This document shows, piece by piece, positions 24,401-38,689 of a stretch of 64,000 nt of DNA (position 1 is the first letter of the stretch; the number at the start of each line of letters is the position of its first letter). Source of the stretch: Lycocorax pyrrhopterus obiensis (taxonomy: Eukaryota; Chordata; Aves; Passeriformes; Paradisaeidae); contig JACSVZ010000001.1 of assembly GCA_014706295.1 (NCBI GenBank), forward strand, positions 39,418,318-39,482,317, read 5' to 3'. Under the pieces are notes generated by a model. That model was given only the letters and a program-made list of their open reading frames with translations. It had not been told where the DNA came from and made no database searches. The translations under genes were made by a program, and so were the position numbers.

Positions 24401-27400
24401 TCTTTAAGGAAAAATGAAAAATACTTCTATATGGGAAACATATCCAAAATACAGGGTTTAGGTCTCCTTCCTTCTCCTTTACCTGCAAGGGTTATTTTCA
24501 TGAAAACAAAGCCTTTGCCCTTAGCCATACACATCACCTCTCCCCATAAAATGAACACTTCATGTCTGCCTGACGAGGACTTGGCAATGGCACCATTTGC
24601 TAAGATAAAATTGGCCACAGTATGGTTGTTGCTTAACCTCCAGTTCAGTGTTTTGCAGGCATCCTAACAGGAAAGCTTTGGTGAAGGACTGGAGAAATAG
24701 TAACTTTATTGGGTAAACTAAAATGATGTCTGTTGTCTTTCTAGTCAATAGATGGTAGAGCAGACAACTTAACCAGTAAGCTCAGAGATACTTAGGAAAC
24801 AGTAACAGTAAAAATCCTTCAGCACAGATAACTGAACTTGACAAAAAAAGCCTATTTCTTCTGCTCTTAAAATGATCCAGGAAACAAAACCTGTCTACCT
24901 ATTTATACCAATTTTCAAAGCAATCATACTCATGACTGCCAGCTATGAAATCTGACACACACAGACACCTCTGACAGTTCACAGGTGAAGTGTCTAGGAA
25001 AGGTCAAAATACCTAGAACAAACAACAAGACCAGCTGTCAAAGCCCTAAATGCATAATGAAATGCTAAAATTCTAACACTGAATTTTTGTAACTATATAA
25101 AGATGACACAATAAAGAAAATCAGGTATATTTCATGTATTTATTTTCTCGGCAGTCTTGAAAAATTTTTGGTACATTCCTGAATAATCATTCTAGGAAAA
25201 CTGAATTCAGACAAGTTCATTCTAAAACAATAGACTCCATGAGCTGGAGCACCCATCATTTGGGTATACTGCTAACTCCTGCTCCCTACAATGAATGATG
25301 TCTACAATTTCCACAAAAACAGCTTCAAATATGAGATTTTTTTTTTTTTTAAAAGTTGTGGAAGACTTCTATTTTGCATTACAGCACCAGCTGACGACAA
25401 AATAATCAAAGTTTGTTAACATAGGTATAAACTGTAATTACCTGACTGTGCATTGATCGTCACTGTGGGGAGTTTCCTTGTTATAACCACAATAAAGGTG
25501 ATGTCTAATGATAGTAATGGCAAGTAGGATTGGGAAAAAATATTCAGAACTCGTGAAAAGAAACTCTCAAAATACATGAAGCTTGGTGAACTTTCTGTCC
25601 AAGAAAATGCCAGTTATTGCAGTAAGTTTACAGGTCTTCTGTTTGTTAAGTAACTGCACCATCTGATTATTTTGTAGCTTTGCACATCTTTTTACAGAAA
25701 TCTACCATCTTCCTACTATGAACCCCTGGACTCGGGATTGTTCAGGTTCAATTAGCTTTGATGCCATAAAGAGTGAGGCCCTGGACACTGATACTCTCTG
25801 ATAGAAAAAATTTCAGTCACCTCACAATGAAAACTTCCCATGTATTTTTCCTCAGCACAGCCAGATAATGTAAACAAAGGAGGGACCTCTTTTCAAATTC
25901 TCCAATTCTTTCAAGGTATCAAGCCATTACACTACTTGCTACTAAGGAAAAAACCCCATAATATAGATATATTAGTATCACATTTCATATCAAACGTGCC
26001 AATTTTTTCATCTTCATCCATTTTATTTCCAGACAAAAGACAGCAGAAATGTCCTAAAAGTGATAAAAATTGAATATACTTTCAGTAAAGACACATATTC
26101 TGTACCTGTACTCTTGCTGAAGGCAATAGTTCAGTTAATAAAGCTCAAAATAACAAAATCCTCCTTACCATTATGTTATGTAGAAAGGAACCTTACGTCT
26201 TCAGAAGCAGAGAAATACTGAATAAAAGCAGCTCAAGTAGATAGAAAAGAGAGATTGGAAGTACTTTACACACCTAGTTAACCTAGTAGCAGATTAAGAT
26301 AATGTCAAGATGGAGTCATATCAATAGGAACACTGGTTTAACTGCTTTTATCTGTTGCCATGACTTTGACATGTGAGGAAATGTGGACTATATGGAATTA
26401 ATCAATCCTTTTACATGATTCCAAATAGGTGTAATTCCACACCCACTTATCGATGCTTTTTCTTTTCTCCTGCAGTGCTTCCTGCTTTATAACAGCCCAA
26501 AAAATGAAATCTGTATGTTGTTCACTGTAGGACCGGTGCAGCCAAACATGGCTGAATAGAGATTTGGAACAACAGGTGGGTAATGGTATGATAAGTTTAT
26601 TTCACTTCAAGTTTAGACAATTACAAAACTATAGTGGTAGTTTCAGGAGAAAATATTTGAAGGTCTTACAAGCTGTTGCCAGAATTTGATCATGTTAAGA
26701 GCCTACTTTTCCACAAGAAAAGTTTCTGAGACTCGATAATGACAGTGTGGTATCCTTCAACCCAAACCAGTTAAAGTTGCATTTCTGAACCAGCTTAAAG
26801 CATGTCTTCTCCATAGGGCTGCCTGCCTCCCTAACACAAAAAGCTGGTAGCTCTCATTACACATTCATTATGGTTTCAGCCCTAGATGCTGAAAAGAAAC
26901 TGCAATAAACCCACTACTAAGAAAGGTGGAAGAGAAAAAGGAGGAGTTTCCAAGTTACACTTACTCTGACAGCCTATTTCTTCTGCCTTGCTGGACTCAA
27001 AACAGACCAGAGTAGGGGATGTTGAGTGGGATGTGCTCTTCACACTCAATGGGGTCTTTGCTTAAATACACACACAGACCTGTGGATGCTGACATTAAAC
27101 AGGCAGCCACCAGACGAGCTCCTTCAGTCATGAGGATGTATTTCATCTTTGGCACTGCAACAGCCAAATATACCCACTACAAGCAATTTAAAATATTATA
27201 ACTGACTTTTCCATTGTCACTTAGGAATCTGGGCAGAACTGAAAAAAAAATGGTAACGCAGGTATACTGTAACTAAAGTAGATGTTGTCCATTTTCCATG
27301 TGGAATTGCATCGTTCCTACAAGACCTTGCATATTGAAGCACTTTGGGTGAAAAAAGAACAGTTCATTTCTGTGGAGAGAAACTTTGGGCAGGCCTTTCC

Positions 27401-30400
27401 CATAAGACAAACACGCTTCTGATCCATGAAGTAACCAGTGCCAGATAACCAGCAGCTCTTCAGTGAAGAGACACTTTGGTATCATTAGAATCCTTCTACC
27501 TATCAGCAACTAAGGACGAATTAAAAGAAGATTTAAATACTTTCTTGCTCAATTAAAACCACCGATCACCTATTTCCATTAAAACTGATGTTATAAAGTT
27601 GCATGTACCATGAAGATCCAGTAAAAGCACAAGAATTTTAGAGCTTTCCATGACCCTAACAAGCCATTTTGTTGTGTTAGATCTGATACCTAAACTGTCA
27701 ATAGCTCACATCTGTAAAAGCCCCATTTCCTCTGTCATGCAACATAATGCAGAATGATAAAACCATATTACTATTAAATTTACAAATGAAGCAAATAAAA
27801 AAACCCAAAAATCTCAATTCCAGAAAAATAAAAATTGTTTTGTCTTATCCCATCTTGAGACTTGCAAAACATCACTTTTTTAAAGTAAGATATACTGCAA
27901 CCACAACTATTTTTTAGCCTTGGATGTGTGCAATCAAAATGGTGATTACATCTACTATTTTAAATACAGATGCCTTACACTGGAACAAGGAGAAGAAACA
28001 GACTGTGCTTATTATAAGGTTTCCACAGAAGTTAAAGGACAGCATGCAGCTCAGGGCAGGATTCCTATAGCACTGAAGCTCAAGGTTATCTAAACCCAAG
28101 AGATTGCTCAGACAAAATATACTTCCTTAAGGAAGGCCAAAAGGTGCAACCAGGGAAAAAAAGAAAGAAAAGAATACCAAAAAATCAGTTCTCCCTGATT
28201 GAGAGATTTGAGATACTGTAAAAAAGTATCTTAGTAATGCTAAGCTTTTTCAATAATGTGCTAAAATATCATTAAATATGATACACACATTTATGTAAGT
28301 AGTATGCACTTAAAACACGTAAACCCAAAATGTAAAGACAAAAGTGTGAATATTCATGTAAATATCACAAAAGAAGCATCAGTGTAAAACATAAGCACAA
28401 AGAGAATGATCCCACCGTTCCTTTATGGCAAATCATATAGTAGCTTTACCATTAAGAAAAAATTAAATGACTTCACACTTAGAAGCAGCCAGACAGGTCC
28501 ATCCTGCCCTAATGATCACCACATAAAGACACCATTCATTAAAGAAGTCCTTGTCTACACAACCCATTTCATTCCTTCCAATCCAACAGCACAAGCCAAG
28601 ATGGCTCCTTGCATAGGTACAGACCACCTAGGAGGGTGCACCATAAAACCACAGCAAAGCAGTATGTAGAACTCTCCTTGTGTGTGTTTGATTTAGCAGA
28701 AAATAATGAACACCCTCTTTGTGAAAAACAGTTACATAAAAATTATCGTCACAGACAGGCCTTAAATCTGTATATACAACATCCTTAAATTGGGAACAGA
28801 CATTTTATCTTTCTCAACGCTGCCTTAAATTAATTGTTTCTAAAAGGAAGTATACACCAGTTAAATGAATGTGTTTACTTTTTTTCTTTTTTTAAGCCAA
28901 AAAAAAATATTTAAAGGCTTTAGTGTGAGAGGATAATATCCTAATACATGGTATTGGCATTACAGGAGTCATTCAAAGTATAAAAGGCAGTGTGGAAAAA
29001 AATATCAAGATACCTGTTGGGGAAGATGACAAATAGCATTAAAGGCTGGCACACTCAGCTGGAGATAAAGGGCATCTACAGGTGAAAGGCTCAGACATCT
29101 CTTTTCTTCCCAATGTTAATTAATCTTCTACGTGCTTTGCACAGATTGGGTTTTAATGGCATTACTTCACAAGGAAAAGAATTCAGCACAGCTAAGATAT
29201 ACTCTGAGATTATCTGAAGTCACAAAGCTGTATCTAAATCATACTGTTCCAACTGTTGCCTGTACTTCTTATTTAGTCTTCAGACATTTCTTGAGGACAA
29301 GACAAAATTGCAAAATTTGCGCTGAGCTTTCTTCAGTGCTGCCACCAACGACAAGACACACTGATGCAGGTTCAGAGATGAACTGCTATGTTCCACTGAA
29401 AATGCAATACAGGATAGTGTTGTTGTAACAAGAAAAGAAAAAAACACAAACCAAAACAATCCAAACAAAAATAATTTAACTGAAAAATACCAAACTTTGC
29501 CATACAGCTTAAAAAAATTCTTGCTTCAATATTTTTAGAAGATAATTAAGCTTAAATGAGAAAGAAAATGCATTATCAGATTTCGAAGAAATAATACAAC
29601 ATGTCAGCCCATGTTGTTTTTAATTCTGATCTAGAGAAGTTGAATAATACGTGCTTTAAAATTCTAACTTCAAGTATTGAAATATGCTGGTAATTAGGAA
29701 GGCATACAACAGAGATGAAATATAACCTCAAAGACCAAATGAGAATTTATACTCTGAAGTCATTTCATCTGTTAATCACTCCAGCTATCTGTAGCAGAAG
29801 TACACTTGCTAAAATCATAAACTAATGGGGACCATTAAAAAATTCCATCTGAAGAATATCCACAGAAAGAGCCAGGCAGATATAGGAAAGCAGATTAATA
29901 GTTCCAAATGACTGAAAAATAACAGAGTTTTGTGCAACATTGAACATATTTCCCACTGCCATTTTAAAAACAAATTTCCACCTATTCTGGAAAGCATTAC
30001 TAATGTTGAAATTTCTGGGACACACCCATAGCTATTGAACCAGCTTCTGTCGGGAACGTGAATTGTTCAACAGGTTCAAAAGATCCCACTCTGTAATACT
30101 CCTAAAAGCATTCATTCTTACAGCCATATGGCACTTCGGTTTTTTTTCAAGCACATTTTTACAAAGCACAACCACATCTCGTGAATTGGGATTTATTAAA
30201 TAACCTACAATAAAAGAAGTAATGAAGATTCGTACTCTGCACAGTTAGCCTGAGGAATTCTAAATCACCAATGGTTCACTTTGGATTGCAGATGTAGCCC
30301 ACATAAGGGGCCAATATGACTTGATCTCACCACAGACTTTGGCTGTGCAGACTGAGAGATTGATTATGACTGACAGTGACCATCCCTTAGCCCCTTCCCC

Positions 30401-30685
30401 TCTACTCCTATTAACGCACCTATTTCTGCAAGTTTTCCTTTCCCAAGGAGAGAAAAAATCCATCAGCTGTGTAAAGGAGAGGATCTATTTCTTTTTTATC
30501 TTGAAAGTTACTGCTATCTCATTCCAGCTGGTTCTGTTCTTGGTCTGTTTAACTCTTAAACAAAGCAAGCCCATGTTTCCAGTTTTCTGAGATTTGGATA
30601 TACTATATATCTGTCTCTATCCTTCTCTTCATTTATTGCTATTTATCTTTAGACAACAAAATCAGTCTTCTTTCTTGCTTATTGC
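15451..30685. other. Long non-coding stretch, no gene supported
   Basis: Roughly 15 kb without a convincing exon. The 121-codon + frame at 15,530-15,895 has no coding character that I recognise. Scattered open segments with splice-like borders exist (for example 26,531-26,575) but have no phase-matched partners. Minor low-complexity runs include a (GATA)-like patch at 17,216-17,240 and a T13-14 run near 25,338. Assigning this as intergenic or intronic is inference. Confidence 0.4.
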
Positions 30686-30689
30686 ATAT

Positions 30690-30845
30690 TAAATGTTCAA
30701 AGCCAGACTGGATGGGGCTTTGAGCAACCTGATCTAGTGGAACACGTCCTTGCCCATGGCAGGGGTGAGTCTCTGTGTGTGTAACTAGATCTTTAAAGGC
30801 CCTTTCCAACCCAAACCATTCCGTGTTTTTATTGTGATGATTTGC
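30690..30845 (+). mobile_element. CR1 LINE 3'-end fragment
   Basis: In + orientation the sequence reads AGCCAGACTGGATGGGGCTTTGAGCAACCTGATCTAGTGG, then a GTCCTTGCCCATGGCAGGGG segment, and ends AACTAGATCTTTAAAGGCCCTTTCCAACCCAAACCATTCCGTG. These are the successive landmarks of avian CR1 3' UTRs. The terminal ATTCTATGAT repeats are degraded. It is a 5'-truncated copy of about 155 bases with no coding capacity. Confidence 0.85.
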
Positions 30846-33800
30846 CACCAATGTAGCTTTCCTTTGTCAGTTTAGATGATAAAACTAACACAAAAGAAGC
30901 TAAGTTATTCAAAATTATGTTTGCTATAAATTAACAGTATGCAAACCTCACCATCATAAAAATCAAGATGCTGGTTTGGCTTAATAAAAAGGTGTATGAT
31001 TATTTCCCTCCTCCCCTATCAGCGAGGAGAAAATATTAAATTAAAACAGGATAAACTGTGCATGCCAAACTAGTCTGCCATCAAACAGCTGGGCTGCTCC
31101 AACAGTGACAAAGAGGTCACTGGGTGAAAATACACAGCGATTACAGCAATAAAGGAAACAGCTGATAGAGGTTAGGTGGTGGAAACAAGAGGGCAGCCAC
31201 AACAGAAAGACAAGGTTGGAATGAAGACAGGAGCATGGGAGAAGCAGAGGAAGAGCCTGCCAAAAGGCCTGGGGCTGGGACACGGGTACAGCATGAGGGG
31301 GAAGGGAAGAGCCTTAGTACCAAAGTTGTCCAACTCCTCCCACCATCACACTGCATTTTCAGTTTCTTATAACTCAGATGGACTCTATTTAGGCTGAACA
31401 GTCATTCAGAAGTGATTTCAGAGAGAAATATGCAGCTATTTCTGACACAGAACAAGAGTACATTTTTGGCCAGATAACTAAATTTTATTGACTTTTCTAT
31501 GAAAGGCTGAAACACCTCTTTTATGATTAGAACAGAGGCTTGAAAATCTGCCTGGGAAGTGAAACAGTTGGAATGCACCTCTACCATTCTCCTACAAACT
31601 GCATAACTTTGGACAAGTTCTATGCATCTCAAAAGGCAAATCCTATCTATATCCATAGGTCACCACACTTCACATCCACAGTTCTAGAAGATTCTTCCTT
31701 GTATTTAACATCTACCGGCCCAGGGAGGAACACAGCCTCCCACTGAAATTGTGGGTTTGGATTGTAGAACACCAGGTCAAGCATAAAACTAGTAAGACTA
31801 TCACCTCTGGAGTTTCAATGCTTACTCCTGCTAGGGCTGAGCAGCAAAGGAAGAAGAAGAGGCATAAACAACCCACAAGTGACAAGAACTGGACATTGAG
31901 GGCCCCATAACTGGAGAAAGCAGGCTGGGACAAAGATCAGATGTCAGGGAGGGAGGTGCAGAAAAGATGGAGAGGAAAATTTGGAGCAAGAAGTAAAAGG
32001 GACAGGGGGGAACTCACTGAGCAAGAAGACTAAAAATGGAGGAAGGAAATGGAAGTGGTAACAGAAACACATGAACCTATCTCCGAGAATGGAAGAGAGG
32101 GAAGCATGCACTCATTGTTCAGGAAGAAGGAGCTAGAAGTACAGGATGAGGGTAAAGATAAAACTACCTAAAGAGTGAGAAAGTGATCTTAGAAACAGAA
32201 CTACCAAACAGATTGTATGGTAGAAGAAATGGGATAAGCAAAACCAACACTGAAGCCCTGGAAAAAGAAAGTAAGGACCAATACATGGATGAAAGTCTGT
32301 AGGCCTGTGGAGCAGGGCACAGCTATGTAGGAGAAGGTTCTATAGAAGAGAACCAAGACTAATTGCTGATTGATGTGGAAGTGCAAAGGGGAGACTCACA
32401 CTAGCCAGACAGCAAGCATGAACCAGGCAAGACAATTGAGGAATGGAAACTAGGACTAATCAGAAGAATGAAAGTAGAACAAAGACAAACTCAAAAGAGG
32501 CAGGACTTGAAAAACGACACATTAGTAGCAGTGAGGAAAAAGACGTAAACAGGCAGCAGGTACAGCTTTTGAATGCATGATCACCTTTTAGGAATGCATT
32601 CTTCCCAGAAAGTAGCCAGATATCACTTGCTGATGGGAAGCAGGGAATAAAACTTTGTCTTTTCCTTTGTTTGCATGTGTGCAATTTTTCACTTTTGTTT
32701 TAGTTAACTGCCTTATGTCAACCTACGAGTTGTTTTCCATCTTATTCTCTCTGCCCTGTGCAGCTGAAGAGGGGGAGTGATAGGGCAGCTTGGTGAGTAT
32801 CATGTCCAGCCAAGGTCAATCCACCACACTGGTGCATACAACATGACTTGAAATAATTCTAGAATTATGGAGCTATAGGTCTATTTTGGTTTCCAGTTGA
32901 TTTCAATTTATTGTATGTCCTTGAGATAGGTAGATTTCTCTGGAACGTGAAATATTGGCAATAGATTATGACTACTTAAATCTGATTCCTTTTTCTATTC
33001 TTGATAAGCCACAGACAGAGATGCAACTCATTGTTAATAATTTAAAATAATTTCCCTCCTCCTGCATTCTGAACAGCCTTGTTTTCTTTCTTAACCCTTT
33101 CAGTAACAGGACCTTTAGCCTGATCTCAAAAGGAAAAAGAGGCTAACAAAATGCACATTTATTTGCATGTCCCTCCTCTAAATTCTCACCACACACTCAA
33201 CTTCTGAACCCACTGACTTGTCAGTATTAACCAGACATATTAAAATCTCTTTAAGTTTTATGAAAATGAAAAGCTGCACAGTGGACAAAATTAGTGCTTC
33301 CATTCAGCTCTTGGACAGATAAGAGCAATTTGGTTGTCACCCAGCAGCTGGACTGGCCAACTTGTGAGTGAATACACAGCAGACCCAGCCCTGCTTTCTG
33401 GCAGGACAAATGGGGAATGTGAAGCCACTGTGGACAGAAGGAGGGTGACATGGTGACAGGCAAATGGAGGAAATGACTGGGTGAGGCACGGGGCAGGAAG
33501 AGGTATTGCAGTAAGAGCTTCCCAGCAGACACAAAAGGAGTTACTGATGTGCACAAGTAACAGGGACCCAAGAGACAGCCCTGCAGACCAGCCAGTTCCA
33601 CTAATGAGAGACTGCTTGCAGCCCGCTACATCTCTTATCAACGTGTCCTAGGTGCCACCATCTGAGGCAGTAGGGCTGGACTGCCATTCCTTTCACAGGG
33701 AAGATAATAGCAATGTCCAGTGGCAAAACCAGCTCAGCTACGCTCCTGGAAAGCAGAGAAGTAAAACCAGCACTACCAGCCTGTTCCTGCAAACCTCACT

Positions 33801-33960
33801 TAGCCTAAATGACATCATGACCACAAAGCAGCCAGTGCAGGACAGACACGGGCAGAGCATCTGTTACCTTGACTTCCTTCCACTCATTTTCCTTAAAGAT
33901 CAACCATAGCTGCATCCAAGTATCACACTCTGAATATTTAACACCGATCAGACACTTCCC
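30846..33960. other. Non-coding, purine-rich tract
   Basis: From about 31,160 to 32,660 the + strand is strongly enriched in A and G (repeated AGGAAG, GGAGAAG and GAGGAAA strings). This produces pyrimidine-rich - strand frames such as 33,251-33,641 that look proline- and serine-rich but show no domain. No gene or repeat family was recognised. It lies just downstream of the proposed 3' end of the - strand gene. Confidence 0.4.
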
Positions 33961-33981
33961 ACTACAGCTTTAACGACATTC

Positions 33982-33987
33982 TTTATT
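33982..33987 (-). terminator. Polyadenylation signal AATAAA of the - strand gene
   Basis: On the - strand the context is CTCCTACAATAAAGAATG, a canonical signal, about 615 bases past the stop codon at 34,601. A G/T-rich stretch (GTGGGAAGTGTCTGATCGGTG on the - strand, about 33,963-33,943) follows at the distance expected of a downstream cleavage element. A second AATAAA lies within the UTR near 34,297-34,303. Both support the interpretation of 34.6-34.8 kb as a last exon. Confidence 0.5.
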
Positions 33988-34600
33988 GTAGGAGTTTCAC
34001 AACACAGCACAAGGCACTGTTACACAGAGTTGCACATGCCAGCTCTAAACCAGTTATTCTAACTAGGAGTAGTACAGCAGCATTAATGCAGCACTGCCTA
34101 AACTAGGTTAGTCAGCACAGGCTCCTTTGTGCTGCAGTGAACTGCACCATGTAAACACCTCCTAAACAGGGAACACAGCACAATGTCTCTTGGGTGACGA
34201 CTGTGTATAAATAACAAATACGACTGCTATCCATTGATGGGCCCAATCATTTGTACTCTAATCTTAATTCTCCTCCTCCCACAAACCAGGTTCCATGGTT
34301 TTATTAGAATATCCTGCTTGCATTCAAATCTTTGTTACAACGAGCTTAATAGCCAGCCGTACAGCTGTCCCACTAGTCTTGTACAGCAAGATCTATTCCA
34401 CAGATCCCCGACTGCCACCAATAGCCAACATGGACACCAAATGAACTCTCATGAACAAAGCTATGTTTTCTTAATAATAACAGTTGTATAAACATAAGGT
34501 CTTCTCAGTTAAAGGGAAACCAACATCAAAAAGCAGTAAAACACGGAACCCTAAACCCTTCTTTCTTTGAAGAAACACGTTTGAAGCGAGGTGTTTCTAG

Positions 34601-34822
34601 TTATGGGTGAATGAAATGAGAATTCAGCTGCAACAAACGGACATCCAGTCTATATGAAAGACTAATTAGATCCATCTGAGAAGCTGTGTCTAAAACTGCT
34701 TCACATATTTCAAAGGAAAGCTCTTCTAGTCTATCTTTTGAGAAGACTACATCAAAACATTTAGTCACAGCTGACGCACATCTATCCACTACAGGAGCAA
34801 TATTCTGGATAAGCCATAAAAG
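34601..34822 (-). CDS. Putative last coding exon of the - strand gene
   Basis: An open frame of about 73 codons ends in TAA at 34,601-34,603. The composition looks protein-coding: balanced polar and hydrophobic residues with helical periodicity, for example VVDRCASAVTKCFDVVFSKD and LEELSFEICEAVLDTASQMD, ending LLQLNSHFIHP. Two acceptors are possible, one leaving CTTTTATGG (start 34,822) and one leaving AATATTGCT (start 34,804). Both keep phase 0, and a third in-exon AG would give phase 1. A polyadenylation signal follows at 33,982. I do not recognise the C-terminus. The helical character is consistent with a repeat-type or coiled C-terminal domain. It is one of the two best-supported exons of the model. 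Confidence 0.55.
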   Translation of the reverse strand, partial: LLWLIQNIAPVVDRCASAVTKCFDVVFSKDRLEELSFEICEAVLDTASQMDLISLSYRLDVRLLQLNSHFIHP

Positions 34823-36612
34823 CTACATTTAAGTAATGTTAATATTCTGGTTTACTTAAAAATTAAAGGAGGGGAAAAAAAGCAGCAGAGAAATTTAGAG
34901 CTAAGAAAGCAACTCAAAACAGCAATGACCTTATAGTTCCTCCTTATGCCAAAGCATCAAGAGATCCCAAAACAGAGTCTTATACTGAATATTAAATGTG
35001 CTGAAATTTGCTCAGAGAACAGAATTAAAGATGAAGCAGCATCCAGGAGCTGCAGAGTTAACTATGGCTTTTGTGGTAATAAGCCAGGCTCTTAACATTA
35101 CATTAGCATTCTTTTAAACGCAGCTATTGTTTCTGCTGAACCAGCAGGAGGAGCTCACAACATTTTTTAATCTATTCATTCTACAAAATTTGGGAAGAGG
35201 GGTTGGGATGTTGTTGGAAGCGTTTCTGGGCACAGGAAGGAGTTGGTTTGGTATTTTCTTTCCAGTTTTGTTGGATGAGAAATCAGTGGAAAGAAAAGCA
35301 TCCAAGTAATGTTCATGTAAGCAGTGCTTTTAGAAATTACAAAATCATTATATGAATATCGTGGTGCAGGATGTCAAGTGTGCATGGCACACAAATGAAC
35401 TGAAGCAACACCCACGCCTCAAGGTGTTTTCAGTCCTACACCAAAAGACCACAGGCACACTGAAGGGTGACAGGACACATTAAATGCTGCATGCCAGAAA
35501 CATGACTTTCTGAAGGAGGAAAATGACATGTCATTGCTCTGTATTGTTACAGAGTTTTAATTTATATTTCAGTTTACTGTTCACTGGACTTCCTGGAACC
35601 ATTGGATCATTACCCATGGCAGAACATAGTCTCTATTTTCATACCACAGGAATTCATGCTATGAAGCCACCTGTGTGGGTAAAACTCTTCATTAGGTAAT
35701 TTAGAATTAATCATTGTAAAAACCTAACTCCTCCTCTGCCTACCAAGAAATATATTTTAAAGCAGTGAAGTCTGACTCGAACACAAGAAAAATACAAAAA
35801 AACATCCAAACTGACCATGCCTGCTTTTAAAATATTTTGCATTTTAGCATTTCAGACCTTTCATTGCATTTTGTTTTTAAAAATGTCTTGTAGGCTACAT
35901 ACCAGTGCCAGACCATATGTTACTGTGAGTTTCGTAGCAGAACTACAAATCTCCAAAAACTTCTATAAACAAGCTATTACATTGCCCTGACACAGAGGGA
36001 AGAGCATATTTAAAGCTACATGGTGAATACATTACTTTTCATGTCATTTTTAATTCCCAAGCTTGTAGGCATTTTCTCTATATGCTTATGGAGTACTGTG
36101 TGAACAAACTAATCTGAAACATGCAAACCCATGCCAACAATCTCTCTTTACAAAGCAAATATGTACCATCACATACTTACTGCTGAACTGACATGGTATT
36201 TTAAAAAACCGTGCAATACAGACACACCCTGCTTCTCTTTTGGCTTAGTACAAAAGCACACCTAATACAAGTACATACAAATATTATACGAGTATACTCA
36301 GTATTTACCTCTACCTCATGTAAGGGATCCCAGCACTTAAACTTTCTGAGACATTCAATGCAGCAGAGTGTAATGGAAACGTATGCCAGAAATACTGAGC
36401 TCACAACAAGATACTGAGGCCAAGGCCACTTTCATTAAAAAACACACTGTCAGCAGTCACAGAAATGCAGCAATTAAAGCAGCTGCACACAGAGTCAAAA
36501 CTCAGGGATCAGTGCTCTCCTCAGATTGAAAGATTCAAGTGCACAGTGCTTACCTCCCAGGAGCACCTGTCCCCACCCCATCAGGATAGGATGGGGCAAC
36601 CTCTACACTTAC

Positions 36613-36648
36613 AGTAGATCTGCCACTATAGAAAAAGGAATGCAGGAT
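36613..36648 (-). CDS. Possible 36-base coding exon of the - strand gene
   Basis: An acceptor-like CTCTGTGGCTTTACAG precedes an open 12-codon segment that ends at ACT followed by GTAAGTGT, a consensus donor. A second good donor (GGGAG/GTAAGC) lies downstream, giving an alternative exon end at 36,554 but leaving phase 2. Only the shorter form keeps phase 0 with the 34.8 kb exon. Twelve codons are too few to judge coding character, so this may be coincidence. Confidence 0.2.
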
Positions 36649-38689
36649 CTGTAAAGCCACAGAGTCTGTCAACAAGCAGGAGCACTGCTACTACAGCCAG
36701 TGCTTTGCAAGGGTGGAAGCTGGGGGCTTTGCTCTCACCACAGCACTAGATTATGCATATTGCATTAAAGTGACATTATACAGAATACATAGGTCTTAGA
36801 AACAGAAAATGCTCTGGATTTGAACCCGATTTAAGAGATTGAAAGTAGGTATACAACCTTTACAACAATAGTTTCTATACATATACAAGCTATAGAACTC
36901 TGTAACAGAGTTTTGTTTGCACAACTGTACGTGTACTGCTATGAAGAGTTTGTGTGCTATGCTGCAAGTAAAATGCAAACCATGTGGAAAAAGGCAGGAA
37001 AAGTTTTCTGCTTACAGCTGAAAGGATTATCTAAGTGATCTTGCCGCACCCACTTGTGCCTTTACACATGCACTTCCCTTTCATTCAAACTAATATTGGA
37101 CATGGGAACAACAATATATTTTATTTCAAATATATAACGCATGTAACAATATATACTTAGAACTAATCTAAGCAGAAAGTCTTCATCTACTGCTTCTAGG
37201 GATATATGTTAATTTGTATTTCAACTGGCTGCCCCTCTTATTGTTTTAATTCCTACAGGTATTTGCTTTTCATCCCTATTAATACAGCACTCATATTTCT
37301 TTCATATGACCAATTAGTTATTATGTGCCTGAAGCATACCAGAAATGTAGAATACTAGTAATAATAATTCTGGTATTTTATTGATTCTCTTAACAAGGTT
37401 ATTAATTTTATAGTGATAGAGCTGGGCAATGTTATTCTTCAGCACGGACTACTGGAAAGACAGAACTCAATATGCACTGAATTACTATCCCACTCCGTTC
37501 TCATTTGTGTTTAAGTAATTAAATGTGAACTAAGCTTGATTACAGCAACTTTCTGTATCATTGCTCTGATTTTCCATTATACTATTCCTTGTTACACTTG
37601 ATGCTTCGCATACTTGAATTTGATTTTTGGGTGGTATCTTTTCCTAAGCATTTTTTCCTCCCCCCAAAAGAGAATTTACAATACAATGAAAGTATTTCCT
37701 GAAGTAATTTTCAAATCAACTTACCCTTCAGTAATGAAATATACAGCAAATGAATACACCAAAGTTCTCCAAATTAAATGGTTTTTATATTTGAATTTGA
37801 AAGTCAAAGCTTAACCATAATTAGATAAACATGAATTCACTAACTAAAGTAAAGCATTTATATAACTATGCACCCACTCTATATTGATCATATAGGGGGT
37901 ATTCAAATAACAATGACAGCAATGCCTTAGATTTTATTTTTACGCTGGCATTTTATAATATACAATAGGTTTTCTCTTGGAAATGTTAAGAGGTACACAG
38001 GCTGATTTTTCACCCACACAGGTACCTAATAAATTCTCTACTTCTCAAGAAAAAGATAGGGGGAAAACACTGGGTTTTTTCCTAAAAATTATTAAAAACA
38101 TTCATTTCTGACTGGACTGAACAAGCTTCAAAATTTTTAATAGAGATTTCATGTCTGTACATTTATCTGTTCTTAACTTTGGATTTAGGAAGTGATCCAA
38201 TGTTTTGTGAAAATGGTAGCCCATTCTAGTAACAAGCTGAATTAAGGAATTTAGCTTTCTCTACTCCTCTTATTCAGCATTTGACCTATACAAGTCCCTC
38301 TGGAAATATATCGAATTTCCATTTGCTCAAAGTAACTTCTGAACTATTTCACCTTATGCTTTAAAAAAAAAAAAATAAACAACTTCAATGATAAGAAGCT
38401 ACTTTGTAACTGAAAACATCTGGAAATTCTTTGACAAGTAAACTGATGAGAAGATGAGGCTAAGTGGTCTGGGAAGGTATGCATGTACTACAGAGATGAA
38501 GAACCCTATGAGAAAGGACTGTTTCCAAACATGAAAAAGGAGAATAACAGTTACTTGCAGAGAAATCATGCAAATCATCAACAAAGAATTCTCAAGACAG
38601 TACTCCTATACTGCAGCAAGTAATCAGAAAACAGATTATGGCAAAAAGGTTTTCAATAATTAAGTTTATTCCATAGAATACAGTTACAA

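Noticed and set aside
26531..26575. 45-base + strand segment DRCSQTWLNRDLEQQ between an acceptor-like TTCACTGTAG and donor-like GTGGGT
   Set aside because: No partner exon on the + strand was found within 10 kb on either side, and 15 codons are easily open by chance.
33251..33641. Two overlapping 116-codon - strand frames
   Set aside because: They arise from the purine-rich + strand; proline/serine/leucine-rich translation without a recognisable domain, and located beyond the proposed poly(A) site.
36800..36870. Box B-like GGGTTCAAATCCA on the - strand, suggesting a tRNA gene or mitochondrial insert
   Set aside because: No box A at a suitable distance, no acceptor stem pairing and no cloverleaf; the 13-base match alone is expected by chance.
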